Shown here: positions 36,533 through 45,881 of the stretch, piece by piece | How the letters are laid out: every line of letters starts with the position of its first letter | How positions within the stretch are numbered: the stretch's first letter is position 1 | NCBI GenBank assembly: GCA_964646205.1 | Contig: CAZYAZ010000014.1 | Location: forward strand, 1-64,000 | Length of the DNA stretch: 64,000 nt | Reading direction: 5' to 3' | DNA from: UBA8437 sp964646205 | Lineage (GTDB): Bacteria > Planctomycetota > Planctomycetia > Planctomycetales > Planctomycetaceae | Notes under the pieces: generated by a model | The model's database searches: none | What the model saw: only the letters and a program-made list of their open reading frames with translations | Told to the model about the DNA's origin: nothing | Made by a program: the position numbers and the translations under genes

Positions 36533-37228
36533 ATGACTCTTTCACGCCGCCCCCGCCGTCCTGGACGCCTGTTGAGGATCGCGGTCCACACGACCGCCGC
36601 GGCAGTTGTCGTCGTCTCCTTGACCGGTTGCCTGAAGCAGATTCTCTTTCTCGGTCTGTTGATACACGGCCCACCGTCGATCGAGCCCGATTTTGAATCC
36701 CGAACAGGGAAGTCGATGACGGCCAAGGGAGTCACCGTAGCGGTCCTTTGTGAGGCACCCCTGGAATTGCAGCACGACTTTGGCAAGATCGATCGTGAAT
36801 TGGGCAAGTACCTCACCTTTCGGTTGCGTGAACACCAGGTTGTTTCAGTGCATCACGAGAGAGTTCAGGCGTGGCTTGACGAGCACCCTCAATGGGATTC
36901 GCCGGCTGAACTGGGAAAAGCGCTCGGCGTGACCTACGTGATCCACATCGAGATCGAAGAGCACAGTCTGTTCGAGAAGAACAACCAGAACCTGTTGCGT
37001 GGTCGGACCGAGGGATTGTTGAGTGTTTACGAGATGTCGCCTGATGGTGATGGGAAGCGAATCTACACTCGTGACGTCCGTGCGAGGCACCCGAGACTGG
37101 CGCCGCGTTCGACGTACAACACCACTCTGGCCAATTTCAAACGCGAGTACCTGTCGCGACTCAGCGACCAACTGGGATGGTATTTCTACGAACACCATCA
37201 CGGCGATGATATTCCGGATGCCACGTAA
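36533..37228 (+). CDS. Predicted lipoprotein, tandem paralogue
   Basis: A 231-aa protein. The signal AVHTTAAAVVVVSLTGC carries a good lipobox (LTGC). The mature part has VAVLCEAPLELQHDF and the shared VIHIE...LLRGR element. Both proteins end with a helical stretch and aromatic residues. The 47-bp gap to the previous stop and same strand suggest one operon. Function unknown; the pattern of small beta/alpha repeats recalls periplasmic GldH/LptE-like or TolB-N-like folds, but this is a guess. Confidence 0.75.
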   Translation: MTLSRRPRRPGRLLRIAVHTTAAAVVVVSLTGCLKQILFLGLLIHGPPSIEPDFESRTGKSMTAKGVTVAVLCEAPLELQHDFGKIDRELGKYLTFRLREHQVVSVHHERVQAWLDEHPQWDSPAELGKALGVTYVIHIEIEEHSLFEKNNQNLLRGRTEGLLSVYEMSPDGDGKRIYTRDVRARHPRLAPRSTYNTTLANFKREYLSRLSDQLGWYFYEHHHGDDIPDAT

Positions 37229-37362
37229 TTGCCGTTGGTGGTGAGTGGGAATTGACCGTCGCAGGTCTCTCGCGAATAATCGATTGGGATGACCCGTCCC
37301 GAGACAGTGCAGTGGTGCGCAGCGCCGCGCGGGATGGTGAGAGCCGATCGTGAGTTGCGTGG

Positions 37363-38751
37363 ATGGCGAACTGGTTCAAGTGGCCCCGATCATCCAAGGC
37401 CCGTCCGGCCCCCAGTCCGATTCGCCACATCTGCGGATGCGGCCGGATCAGCGATGTTGTTCGTGGTGACCAGTTCCAGAGACTGTCTTGTTCGAACTGT
37501 GGCGAAAATGGTTTCCTGTTGCCCCGGGACGTTTATCCGGGAACCGGTCCAACCGGTGCAGTCCCGGAACGGGAGCCAGGTGTCAGCCACGCTCGGCGAG
37601 CGGCTCAGCCGCGTAGCCGTGCCAGGTCGACATCTGTCCCACCGTCCGGTGTCGAGGAGCAATCGGCTTCCAGCCCAGTTGCAATTGCCAAGTCGTCTGC
37701 CAAGTCGTCTGCCAAGTCGTCTGCCAAGTCGTCTGCCAAGTCGTCTGCGGTGAATACAGTTGGCGCTGTTGTTGATGCGGTGCCAGGCAGTCGTGAACCG
37801 TTGGTGACACGGCGTGGGATCCAGGAGGACTCAGACCTGACGCCTCGTCGTCGACGGATCACTCCCTTTCGTTTGGTGGCCGTCTGCATGGTGTTGCTGG
37901 TGGCAGGGACCGTGTGGTGGAGTGTCCGCGAGTTCCAGTTCTCCAATGTGGCTGGCCAACTGGGAGACTTGACTCGCAGTGGGCTGGAGTCGTTTGATTC
38001 GGGTGATTTCACGGCCGCCGCCCGCGACCTGGGCATGGCCGCTCGTGTGCTCGACCGTCTCGACAGAACGGATTCATCGGCGACATTGATTCGTCAACGC
38101 AGTCGTGAGGCGACAGCGGCCGATGGCCTGGTTGGTGAGTCGCTCGTGGAGATTCTCGGGCGCATCGATCGACTGAAACACGACGGTGGCACGGTGTCGT
38201 GGGAACGGCAATTCGAGCGGGACCACCGAGGTGCCTGGATCGTGATGCAGTCGGTTCTGGAACGTCGCAGTGACCGGTCGACGACACCCGGTGATCCAGG
38301 CGAAGACCGTGGTGAAATGTCGACGGACTTGGCCGAACCAGGCGGTTTCGAATTGGAGTATCCGCTCATGCTTCAGAATCGGCAGGTGAGGGTGAGAGGT
38401 CGGCTTCCCGCGTTGGGCAGATTGTCAGGTTGGGGGGATCCGTCGGAGGATCCTCGACCGGTGATTTTTGCGGCTCAATTGGAAGCCTGTCGCTTTGATT
38501 CCTCCACCGACACATGGTGGGTGGAATTGTCTCCGGGCACGGCTTTCTTGTGGACCGATATTGGCAGCATCCGTCACCTGGGCTTTTCGCCTGATGCGAC
38601 GCTCGGCGACGCCGGGATGTCAGAGATTCTCGATCGTCAGGCCACGGCTGCTGGCCTCGAGCCGGGATCGCTTGCCGTGGGACGTGACGCTCGGTCCCCC
38701 GAGGGAGGCGAGAGACAACCCGAAGGCAGTGGCGAGGAGGTGTCTCGATGA
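37363..38751 (+). CDS. Zinc-ribbon membrane protein with AKSS repeats
   Basis: A 462-aa protein of unknown function. Residues 20-50 hold a zinc-ribbon-like set of cysteines (HICGCGR and LSCSNCGENG). A low-complexity linker follows with five perfect AKSS repeats (about 109-128), a basic patch RRRRI, one membrane helix (FRLVAVCMVLLVAGTVWW, about 168-188) and a large extracytoplasmic C-terminal region of about 270 residues. It is translationally coupled to the next gene by an ATGA overlap, so the two products probably act together. Confidence 0.7.
   Translation: MANWFKWPRSSKARPAPSPIRHICGCGRISDVVRGDQFQRLSCSNCGENGFLLPRDVYPGTGPTGAVPEREPGVSHARRAAQPRSRARSTSVPPSGVEEQSASSPVAIAKSSAKSSAKSSAKSSAKSSAVNTVGAVVDAVPGSREPLVTRRGIQEDSDLTPRRRRITPFRLVAVCMVLLVAGTVWWSVREFQFSNVAGQLGDLTRSGLESFDSGDFTAAARDLGMAARVLDRLDRTDSSATLIRQRSREATAADGLVGESLVEILGRIDRLKHDGGTVSWERQFERDHRGAWIVMQSVLERRSDRSTTPGDPGEDRGEMSTDLAEPGGFELEYPLMLQNRQVRVRGRLPALGRLSGWGDPSEDPRPVIFAAQLEACRFDSSTDTWWVELSPGTAFLWTDIGSIRHLGFSPDATLGDAGMSEILDRQATAAGLEPGSLAVGRDARSPEGGERQPEGSGEEVSR
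37687..37746 (+). repeat. 12-bp tandem repeat, 5 perfect copies
   Basis: Five exact copies of gccaagtcgtct encode AKSS five times. Perfect identity implies a very recent expansion, and copy number may vary between strains. The unit length is a multiple of three, so changes keep the reading frame. Confidence 0.92.
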
Positions 38752-40268
38752 GGCATCGTCTTGGACAATTGCTCATTCTGTGCCTGGCGACGGTTTGGGG
38801 GTCATCCTCGGTCTCGGGGGCGGTTTCGATCCAGGAATTCGTCCAGGGCAAGAAAAAGTGGCCCAGCCAGGTTGGTTTGAGGCAGGTGGTCGAAGGGCGT
38901 TATGCAATTACCGGCCGCATCCTGTTGAAGTTTCAACACTGCCAGCTTGAATTCCGTTCGACCGAGCCCCTGCCGAAACTGGCTCGTCGCAACAAGCGGG
39001 ATGTCAATGTCCAGGTGGTTGGTCGTCTTCGCCGTGACGGCCAGAAGTTGTTTTTCCAGATCGAGCGAATCAGCAAGCAGGAGGACGACCTGATGCTTTA
39101 CGCGCGTCGTCGTCCGACCGGACCGAAAGTGAAAGCGTCGGATTGGTTTGCCCTGGCCGACTGGGCGTCGCGGCGAGGGAGTTTCTACGACGATGCTTTA
39201 CTGCAGGAAAAAGCGTCTGAGGCGAATCGCAATGGGATTGGTGTGGCACGCGGCCAGGCGAGGGGGAAACTGAAATCGCTTCGGGACGTGTCGCGCCTGG
39301 CGGTCACCCGGGGTGCGGGGACAACTGTTCAACGGGCGATCGAGCACGAAGCGTTCCAACTGGAACTCCAGGATGCCGTTGGGAAGCTCGAGGTTCTCGA
39401 GCCGTTGCGGGACCGGATTGGCCGTGGATTGGTGGGTGCCCGCGACACGAAGAATAGGGCATCGGATCCCCTGGTCGCACGATACCGCCAGGACCCGGTG
39501 ACCGTGTACGACCAGGCGAGTTCCAAGGAGCGCCTCACGTTGCACCGGACACTCTACACGTCGGTGGTGCTGCGGGTGATTGTCTTGCGGGCTCGGGCCG
39601 CCGGATCCAATGGTTACCAGGTGGCCGAGACGATTCGCCGTGAAGTACCAGAGGCGGTTGGCGAGGCTGCTCGCTGGGAACGTCTTGCGCTGGACGCTGA
39701 CCTGAAACGGGTTGTTTCGATGAGCCGTGCCGAGTTGGATCGGTTGTCGTCGCGTTTGAAGGCCGCCGGACGAGCGACCGAAGCTGCGTCCGCGGTTAGC
39801 GATTGGCTGGAGGCTCGCCGTGAGAAGCTCATGGGTGAAGGCGTTGCGGGGCGTCTTCGTTGGGCTGACCTGTTGCTGTCTCTCAAGAATGATCGTCGCC
39901 GGGCTGTCACGATCCTGATCGAAGCCGACCGTCTGAAACCGGACGATCGAGAGGTTGCCGAGCGGCTGGATCAACTGGGCTACGAGAAAAAAGGCGGAAA
40001 ATGGGTGCCGTTGCCGTCCAGGAAAGGCAGCCCGCTTCGTCGTGCGCCGGTCCCGGTTGGGGTCCAGGTGGGAATGTCCGGCAAGCGCCTGTTGGCGGCA
40101 ATGGGGGCTCCAAGACGGATGACGCGATTGGCGGTCCGGGGTTCCATCAGCGAGATCTGGGTCTACGGTGATCCCGGAGGCAGTCGCATTGCGGTGCACC
40201 TGGTCAGATCTCGCGACGATGACACCGCGGTGGTACGCGGCATCAGCCAACTGCCGTCACGGCGTTAG
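38748..40268 (+). CDS. Exported protein of unknown function, BamE-like C-terminus
   Basis: A 506-aa protein with a signal peptide (LGQLLILCLATVWGSSSVSGA). The central region is helical, with TPR-like positions, and rich in Arg/Ala. The C-terminal 70 residues (VGMSGKRLLAAMGAPRRM followed by EIWVYGDPG) resemble the SmpA/OmlA (BamE-like) pattern, where a short helix with an LGxP turn precedes a WxY strand. That is an inference from pattern only. ATG 38748 overlaps the stop of the zinc-ribbon gene. It converges with the helicase gene, with 25 bp between them. Confidence 0.7.
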   Translation: MRHRLGQLLILCLATVWGSSSVSGAVSIQEFVQGKKKWPSQVGLRQVVEGRYAITGRILLKFQHCQLEFRSTEPLPKLARRNKRDVNVQVVGRLRRDGQKLFFQIERISKQEDDLMLYARRRPTGPKVKASDWFALADWASRRGSFYDDALLQEKASEANRNGIGVARGQARGKLKSLRDVSRLAVTRGAGTTVQRAIEHEAFQLELQDAVGKLEVLEPLRDRIGRGLVGARDTKNRASDPLVARYRQDPVTVYDQASSKERLTLHRTLYTSVVLRVIVLRARAAGSNGYQVAETIRREVPEAVGEAARWERLALDADLKRVVSMSRAELDRLSSRLKAAGRATEAASAVSDWLEARREKLMGEGVAGRLRWADLLLSLKNDRRRAVTILIEADRLKPDDREVAERLDQLGYEKKGGKWVPLPSRKGSPLRRAPVPVGVQVGMSGKRLLAAMGAPRRMTRLAVRGSISEIWVYGDPGGSRIAVHLVRSRDDDTAVVRGISQLPSRR

Positions 40269-40293
40269 GCCAGCCGGACGGGGAACCGGATGA

Positions 40294-42279
40294 CTAGATG
40301 TCATCCCAATCCTCTTCGATTTCCACTCGACAATCGGGCAAGCTGTCGAGAAACACGCGACCGTAGGGCTTGGTCCGGATCCGGGGGTCGAGTATCACGA
40401 CACGGCCGGCGTCGGTCGAACGCCTGATCAAGCGGCCGAATCCCTGCTTGAGCTTCAGCACCGCCTCGGGCAGTTGGTAATCCATGAAAGGATCTCCGCC
40501 CTGGCTGCGGATTCGTTCGAGCCTGGCTTGCAACAGGGGATGGTCGGGCACGCTGAAAGGCAATCGCGTAATGATCACAGTTTCGAGTGCTTCGCCGGGG
40601 ACGTCGATTCCCTGCCAGAAGCTCTCGGTACCAAAAAGCACCGCGCCGGGCTCCTGGCGGAGTTTCTGGAGCATCAACGTGCGTGAGAGAGAGTCACCCT
40701 GGAGGAACAGGGGGCGGCCTTCTTGTTGGCACCACTCTTGGAGTTCGGAGGCACAGCCACGAAGCATCGCGTAGCTGGTGAACAGGACCAGGGTTCCACC
40801 ATCGGTGGCAGCCACGTGTCGGCGGATGGCGTCGCTGCACGCCCTGGAGTATTCAGCCGTTTGCTGGGGGTCCGGCATGCGAGATGGCAGTATCAACCGG
40901 CATTGTGTCGAGAAGTCGAATGGGCTTCCGAGTCGGAGATGCTGGGCGCCGGAGATGCCCAGTCGCCCGGTGCTGAATTCGAAGTTGTCCTGGCCGACTG
41001 CGAGCGTGGCACTGGTCAGGACCGCGGTGGGGACCTGCTTGAAGAGCAATTCGTCCAGCAGTGGTGCGATGTCGACGGGGCTGGACGCCAGTCGCGTGGT
41101 GGTGTGCCGGCCCCGCTGTTGTGTTTCGATCCAGTACACCGCATCCTGGATTTGCTGTGACATCCATGCGTCGACAGCCGTCGCGAGATCGCCGGCTCGC
41201 TCGGCAGCCGCCTTCAATTCGATCCGGTCTTCCTCGGCCTCGATGCGATCTGCTGCGTCGAGAACATTGCCGGCGAGTTGCCTGAGTGGTTCACTGAGCG
41301 GATTGGGCAATGACGGCGGAACCCGCACACGGCCGTTGGGTGATTGGAGAGAACCCTGCCACTCGCGGAGTGACTCGAAGAACTGTCCGGCGGCCAGCCG
41401 AGCGTCCTGGGCAATCCTCTGGAGCGGCCGCTGCTCGTGGTGAACCAGCAGGCCGCGGTTTTGTCGATCGTTGTAGAGTCGATTGAGTGCGAAATCGAGT
41501 TGCCCGCTTGTGACGGTCAGCCCGAGGTGGTCGGCAGCCACCGACTCGACAGTGTGCGCTTCATCGAGAATCACGACGTCGTAGTCCGGGAGGAGTCGTC
41601 CACCGGCTCGTCGCACACTGAGATCGGAAAAGAACAGCGCGTGGTTGACGATCAGGATGTCAGCATTTTGTGCTCGTCTCAGAGCCTGGTAGTAGAAACA
41701 TTCGTTGTGGCGTGGGCAGGCGCGGCGCAGGCAGTTGTTGCGGTCGCTGACCACCTCCTCCCAGACTGTCGGCACCGGCCGAAAGCCCAGGTCGCTGCGA
41801 CTGCCATCGGTGGTTTTTAGCGACCAGTCGACCAGTGATTCGAGTTGTTCGACCTCGGCCGGCTGATTGAACATCGATTCCTCACGGGCAACGGCACCGG
41901 CGAGCCGTCTGAGGCTGATGTAGTTGCTGCGTCCCTTGGCCAGTACCGCCGAGAACTCGACCGGCAGAATGGCGTTGAGAAAAGGGATGTCCCGGGTGAT
42001 CAATTGTTCTTGCAACGCGATGGTGTGTGTGGAGACGACGACACGTCGTGGGCGGTCGGGATCCGAGGGATTGGCCGCAACCGCCAGGATTGCCGGGACG
42101 AGGTACGAGAAGCTCTTGCCGACCCCGGTCCCCGCCTCGACGACCAGGTGTTGACGTTGCTCGATGGCGTTGGCCACCGCCTCGGCCATCTCCAATTGCT
42201 GGGGCCGCGGCTCGTAGGTGTCCAGCCGTTCGGCAATCCGGCCGTCGGGTCCGAGGATCGAACGGACGAGATTGCTCAC
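40294..42279 (-). CDS. DinG/XPD-type ATP-dependent DNA helicase
   Basis: A 661-aa superfamily 2 helicase. Walker A is AGTGVGKS, motif Ia VVSTHTIALQEQ, motif II VILDEAHTVES, motif III/IV LTSATLA, and motif VI QGFGRLIRR. The Fe-S region has three cysteines spaced C-x4-C-x5-C (NNCLRRACPRHNECF), the spacing known from E. coli DinG, but the fourth position reads GRSNYIS where Cys is expected. Start GTG 42279 overlaps the stop of the phosphatase gene (GTGA). Family members unwind DNA, RNA-DNA hybrids and G-quadruplexes during repair or replication. Confidence 0.93.
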   Translation of the reverse strand: MSNLVRSILGPDGRIAERLDTYEPRPQQLEMAEAVANAIEQRQHLVVEAGTGVGKSFSYLVPAILAVAANPSDPDRPRRVVVSTHTIALQEQLITRDIPFLNAILPVEFSAVLAKGRSNYISLRRLAGAVAREESMFNQPAEVEQLESLVDWSLKTTDGSRSDLGFRPVPTVWEEVVSDRNNCLRRACPRHNECFYYQALRRAQNADILIVNHALFFSDLSVRRAGGRLLPDYDVVILDEAHTVESVAADHLGLTVTSGQLDFALNRLYNDRQNRGLLVHHEQRPLQRIAQDARLAAGQFFESLREWQGSLQSPNGRVRVPPSLPNPLSEPLRQLAGNVLDAADRIEAEEDRIELKAAAERAGDLATAVDAWMSQQIQDAVYWIETQQRGRHTTTRLASSPVDIAPLLDELLFKQVPTAVLTSATLAVGQDNFEFSTGRLGISGAQHLRLGSPFDFSTQCRLILPSRMPDPQQTAEYSRACSDAIRRHVAATDGGTLVLFTSYAMLRGCASELQEWCQQEGRPLFLQGDSLSRTLMLQKLRQEPGAVLFGTESFWQGIDVPGEALETVIITRLPFSVPDHPLLQARLERIRSQGGDPFMDYQLPEAVLKLKQGFGRLIRRSTDAGRVVILDPRIRTKPYGRVFLDSLPDCRVEIEEDWDDI

Positions 42280-44048
42280 GTGGCCGCATCCATACAGCGA
42301 AACGCGGTCAGGCACATGTCGTCGCTCTGGTCCCGGTTGGCACAATGGACTTCGACATCGCCAACGATGGCCTGGATCATCGTGTCGAGTTCGGCCGGCG
42401 CCCGGGACAGGCTCTCCTGCAGTCGCTCGGTGCCATAGATCTCGTTGTCATCGTTCATGGCTTCAGTTACGCCGTCGGTGAACATCAACCAGGTGTCACC
42501 AGGCCCCAACTGGTGGTGTTGCTGCTGGAATTCCTGGTCGGGGACAATTCCCAACGGCATGCCAGGAAATTCGGAGACCACTTCCGAAATGGATCCGTCA
42601 GCGTGCCGGACCAGTGGCGGCAGGTGTCCGGCATTGGCCAGGGCGACCTGTCGAGTGGCGGGATCGATCACGATCAGGACACAGGTGATGAACCGGTGCC
42701 CGAGTCCACTGGTGGAGATGTCGCGGTTCAGGTCCGAGAGAGCCTGCCCGAGGTCGGGTTGGCTGAGCAGGTGGTACCGCGTGGCCGAGTAGAGTCGGGC
42801 CATCAGCAGGGCGGCCGGGATGCCCTTGCCGGCGACATCCGCGACGGCGACAGCGATCCGGCCGTCTGGCAATTCGATGTAGTCGAAGTAGTCACCGCCG
42901 ACCCGGTGAGCCGCCTCGTAATAGTCACAGAATTCCAGTCCGGCAGCCTGGGGTCTCTTGTTGGGCAGAAAGCCCAACTGAACCTGGGTGGCGAATTCTA
43001 GCTCGCGTTCCAGGTCGCGTTGCTTGAGCACCTCGGCGTGCAGTGAGGCGTTTTCGATCGCCAGGGCTCCCTGGGTGGCGACCCCGACCAGCACGTCCAG
43101 GTCGCTCTCGGAAAAAGGCAATGTGACATCACGGCTCGCCAGTTGGATCAGGCCCAATGCTTGGCCGTCCACTCCCGGTAACGGGGCGCACATCATCGAA
43201 CGAAGTCGCATGCCGGCGATACTCTGGCTGCTGACAAACCGGTTGTCTCCCATCACGTCGGCGCTGAGAATTGCCTCGCCGGAACTCATCGCCTCGCGGA
43301 CGATCGTGAGGCTGATCGATGGGGTGCGATCGGGAGTGTCGGAGCGGTTGCGGGTGGCACGGATGACGGGGTTGGCGCTCTTGTCTTCCTTGAGCAGGAC
43401 GAACCCCTCCTCGGCCTGTGGAAAGATTTCGAAGAGTCCGTCGAGCATCCGGGTGAGGACCTCGTCGAACTCGAGCACCTGGCCGAGGCTCTTGGAAATC
43501 TCGAGCACCGCCTGCAGCTTGGCTTCGGGATCTGCCGCGACGTGGTCACGGCGGATCGTGCTCATGCTGAGCTTGGAAAGAATGGAGGAGGAGGAGCCGT
43601 CGTCGTCAACTGGTTCCACTCCCACGGCGAAGTAACGGCTGTTTTCGCTGTCGTGTTCCAGTGGGGCTGATTGTGGGGGCGGAGATGGGTCGGGACGGTC
43701 CTGGTGGAAACGGAACTCGAAATCACACAGTGTGATCGCGTCGTTTTCGTGAAGCTCGGTTGGCTGGTCGACAAGACGACCGTTAACCAGGGTCCCGTTC
43801 CGGCTCTTGAGGTCTTCGAGAAAGTAGTGCCCATGGCTCTGGAGGATCTGGGCATGGTGCCGGCTGACAGCCTCGTTGTCGAGCACGATGTGGCTGCTGG
43901 GGTGTCGGCCGAAAACGGTTCGTTCGTCTTCGAGTTCGCGCAGATTCCAGGGAGTGCGGTCCTGCTGGGTGGTGAGATAGGCCAATGCTGCACTTTCGGT
44001 TGGGCCGTCGGACTCGCGGTGCCGATCGAACGGCTCCGGGGCCATCAT
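42276..44048 (-). CDS. FHA-GAF-SpoIIE protein phosphatase (PP2C type)
   Basis: A 590-aa regulatory protein. The N-terminal FHA domain (about 40-115) has GRHPSSHIVLDNEAVSRHHA, which binds phosphothreonine. A GAF domain (about 190-345) follows, then a linker coil and the SpoIIE/PP2C-type phosphatase domain (about 370-580) with the metal-binding GGDYFDY, VADVAGKGIPAALLM and FTDGVTEAMN. Such proteins dephosphorylate Ser/Thr phosphoproteins, for example anti-sigma antagonists or kinase substrates. It sits directly downstream of a Ser/Thr kinase (22 bp), and its FHA domain could recognise that kinase. Start ATG 44048 or 44045. Confidence 0.93.
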   Translation of the reverse strand: MMAPEPFDRHRESDGPTESAALAYLTTQQDRTPWNLRELEDERTVFGRHPSSHIVLDNEAVSRHHAQILQSHGHYFLEDLKSRNGTLVNGRLVDQPTELHENDAITLCDFEFRFHQDRPDPSPPPQSAPLEHDSENSRYFAVGVEPVDDDGSSSSILSKLSMSTIRRDHVAADPEAKLQAVLEISKSLGQVLEFDEVLTRMLDGLFEIFPQAEEGFVLLKEDKSANPVIRATRNRSDTPDRTPSISLTIVREAMSSGEAILSADVMGDNRFVSSQSIAGMRLRSMMCAPLPGVDGQALGLIQLASRDVTLPFSESDLDVLVGVATQGALAIENASLHAEVLKQRDLERELEFATQVQLGFLPNKRPQAAGLEFCDYYEAAHRVGGDYFDYIELPDGRIAVAVADVAGKGIPAALLMARLYSATRYHLLSQPDLGQALSDLNRDISTSGLGHRFITCVLIVIDPATRQVALANAGHLPPLVRHADGSISEVVSEFPGMPLGIVPDQEFQQQHHQLGPGDTWLMFTDGVTEAMNDDNEIYGTERLQESLSRAPAELDTMIQAIVGDVEVHCANRDQSDDMCLTAFRCMDAAT

Positions 44049-44069
44049 ACGGAGGGGCCGGCGAGGTGG

Positions 44070-45725
44070 TCAATTCGCCTCGGCGTCAGCATCCGTCTCG
44101 GTGTTGCGAAAGAAATCCTCGAGTCCCTGCCGGATTTCCAGCTTGGACCGCTCGCGGTTGTTGGTGATCGTATTGCGGATGAGCTGTTCCATCTCCACGG
44201 CAAGATAGTCGCGCAGTGGGAAAAGCAACTCGGCGATCACGTCCTGGGATTCCTCGTAGTGGCCATCGTAGCTGGCGATGACGGCCCGGCCAGCCAGCCC
44301 ACTGGCCACCAGGTCGGGTTCGGTTTCACCGGCCAACACGAGTTCTTCGAAAATCGGGCGGGCTTCTTCGATCTCGAGATGTCTCAGGTGATGCATTGCC
44401 AAGCGGTACTTGGCCTGGTTGACAAAGAGTGTCTCGTCCGGGTGATGGTCTATTACTGCTCGCCAGGCTGACGCGGTGTCGACCATGATCGCATAGAAGA
44501 ATTGCTTCTCGACCAGGTTTTCACGCGACACCTGGCTGGTCTTGTTTGTCGGGGTGTCGAGTGGGCTGGTCGGACGGGCCAGCAATGAAATGCTACCGGC
44601 AAGCAAACTGGCACCCAGGCACGCGGTCGGCCACACCAGCCAGCCCTTGTGTCGCTGCCAGTCGAAATCGGACAGGATCCCGAGCATGCGAGACCAGGGC
44701 GACACCTGGGGTTCGTAATCGATCCATTCGGTCGCGATGCCGCCTTGGTCGCCTCCGAGTCGCCGCTGCAGCGTATCGAGTTCATCGAGCAGGGTGGTGG
44801 CGTCCGGCACCCGGTCGTCGGGATTCTTGGCCATCATGCGATGGACCAGGTCGCAGAGTCGTCGCGGGAGGTCGGTTCGCTGGGTTGCCAGTGGGCTGGG
44901 CGTCTTGTTGACGTGCTGCACGGCCACGCTGATGGCGGTTTCACCACGGAACGGTGGCCGACCGGCGAGCAAGTGGTAACAGGTGACACCGAGCGAGTAG
45001 ATGTCGCTGCGATGGTCGACCCGTGATTCGTTGACCTGCTCGGGACTCATGTACAGCGGGGTTCCCATCGTGGTGCCGGCCTGGGTGAGCGTCAGGCTGT
45101 TGTTGTCCGCTTCGGGATTCAACTGGGCCAGACCGAAGTCGGTGACTTTGACGATTCCCTGCCGGGTCAGCAGAATGTTCTCGGGCTTGATGTCCCGGTG
45201 CACGATCCCGGCCTCGGCCGCCGCTTTCAGTGCCAGGGCGACCTGTCGGATGATGTGCACAGCGACAGCCGCTTCAGGGGGGCCCTTGCGGCTGATGAAC
45301 TCTCGGAGGTTGACGCCCTGGACGTACTCCTGGGCAATGTAGTGCAGGCCGTCCTGATCACCGACTCCGAAGACCTGGACGATATTGTTGTGGTTCAGTC
45401 CCGCGGCGGCGGTGGCTTCCCGGGCGAATCGTTCGAGATTCGTGTCATCGGCCAGCAGATCCGGTCGCAGCACTTTCAATGCGACTTTGCGTTTGAGCGA
45501 GGTCTGTTCGGCCAGGTAGACATTGGCCATGCCGCCACTGCCGAGGATTCTCAGCAGATGGAAATCTCCCAGCACTGACCCCCCCAAATCCGCTGGGTCG
45601 GCCATTTTTTCCTGGCCCTGGCCTTCGGCGGCGGCCTCGGATGATCCTTTGACCTGAAATCCACTGTCGTTTTTGCCGGCACCAAATTCGGCGGTGTCGT
45701 CGGACGGCTCGAGAGGAGTCGACAT
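44070..45725 (-). CDS. Ser/Thr protein kinase with a membrane anchor
   Basis: A 551-aa kinase. The catalytic domain (about 54-330) has the glycine loop LGSGGMANVYLAE, VALK (Lys84), HRDIKPEN (about 176) and DFGLAQ (196-198), then GTPLYMSPEQ. A membrane helix near 370-390 (TACLGASLLAGSISLLA) leaves a C-terminal extracytoplasmic region of about 160 residues with helical TPR-like character. The N-terminal 50 residues are low complexity. All catalytic residues are intact. Start ATG 45725. It is divergent from the AAA+ gene across a 156-bp region. Confidence 0.95.
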   Translation of the reverse strand: MSTPLEPSDDTAEFGAGKNDSGFQVKGSSEAAAEGQGQEKMADPADLGGSVLGDFHLLRILGSGGMANVYLAEQTSLKRKVALKVLRPDLLADDTNLERFAREATAAAGLNHNNIVQVFGVGDQDGLHYIAQEYVQGVNLREFISRKGPPEAAVAVHIIRQVALALKAAAEAGIVHRDIKPENILLTRQGIVKVTDFGLAQLNPEADNNSLTLTQAGTTMGTPLYMSPEQVNESRVDHRSDIYSLGVTCYHLLAGRPPFRGETAISVAVQHVNKTPSPLATQRTDLPRRLCDLVHRMMAKNPDDRVPDATTLLDELDTLQRRLGGDQGGIATEWIDYEPQVSPWSRMLGILSDFDWQRHKGWLVWPTACLGASLLAGSISLLARPTSPLDTPTNKTSQVSRENLVEKQFFYAIMVDTASAWRAVIDHHPDETLFVNQAKYRLAMHHLRHLEIEEARPIFEELVLAGETEPDLVASGLAGRAVIASYDGHYEESQDVIAELLFPLRDYLAVEMEQLIRNTITNNRERSKLEIRQGLEDFFRNTETDADAEAN

Positions 45726-45881
45726 GGGAGGCTGTCTCGGGATGATGGGCGTTTACTGATCATAGTTTCCTCTCCAAATGGCTGCCAAGCCCCTCTCTTC
45801 CGGTTTGGTTTCTCGACCACCTCCGGATGGCTAGACTGGACACGTAATTGCGGTCCATTTTTTTTCAGAAAAAATCCTGCC
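45726..45881. other. Divergent intergenic region between the kinase and AAA+ genes
   Basis: This 156-bp region separates the minus-strand kinase from the plus-strand AAA+ gene and must hold both start signals. An AT-rich tract lies at 45856-45873 (a run of T followed by a short stretch, then A residues), able to form a small hairpin just before the AAA+ start codon. I see no good -35/-10 pair and no Shine-Dalgarno before ATG 45882. Confidence 0.4.

Noticed and set aside
40269..40293. Bidirectional terminator between the 506-aa gene and the helicase gene
   Set aside because: Only a 4-bp stem (ccgg...ccgg) without a T-run is seen.
45856..45873. T-run followed by A-run as an intrinsic terminator
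   Set aside because: It lies between divergent genes, just ahead of a start codon, where no transcript should end, and the stem is only A/T.
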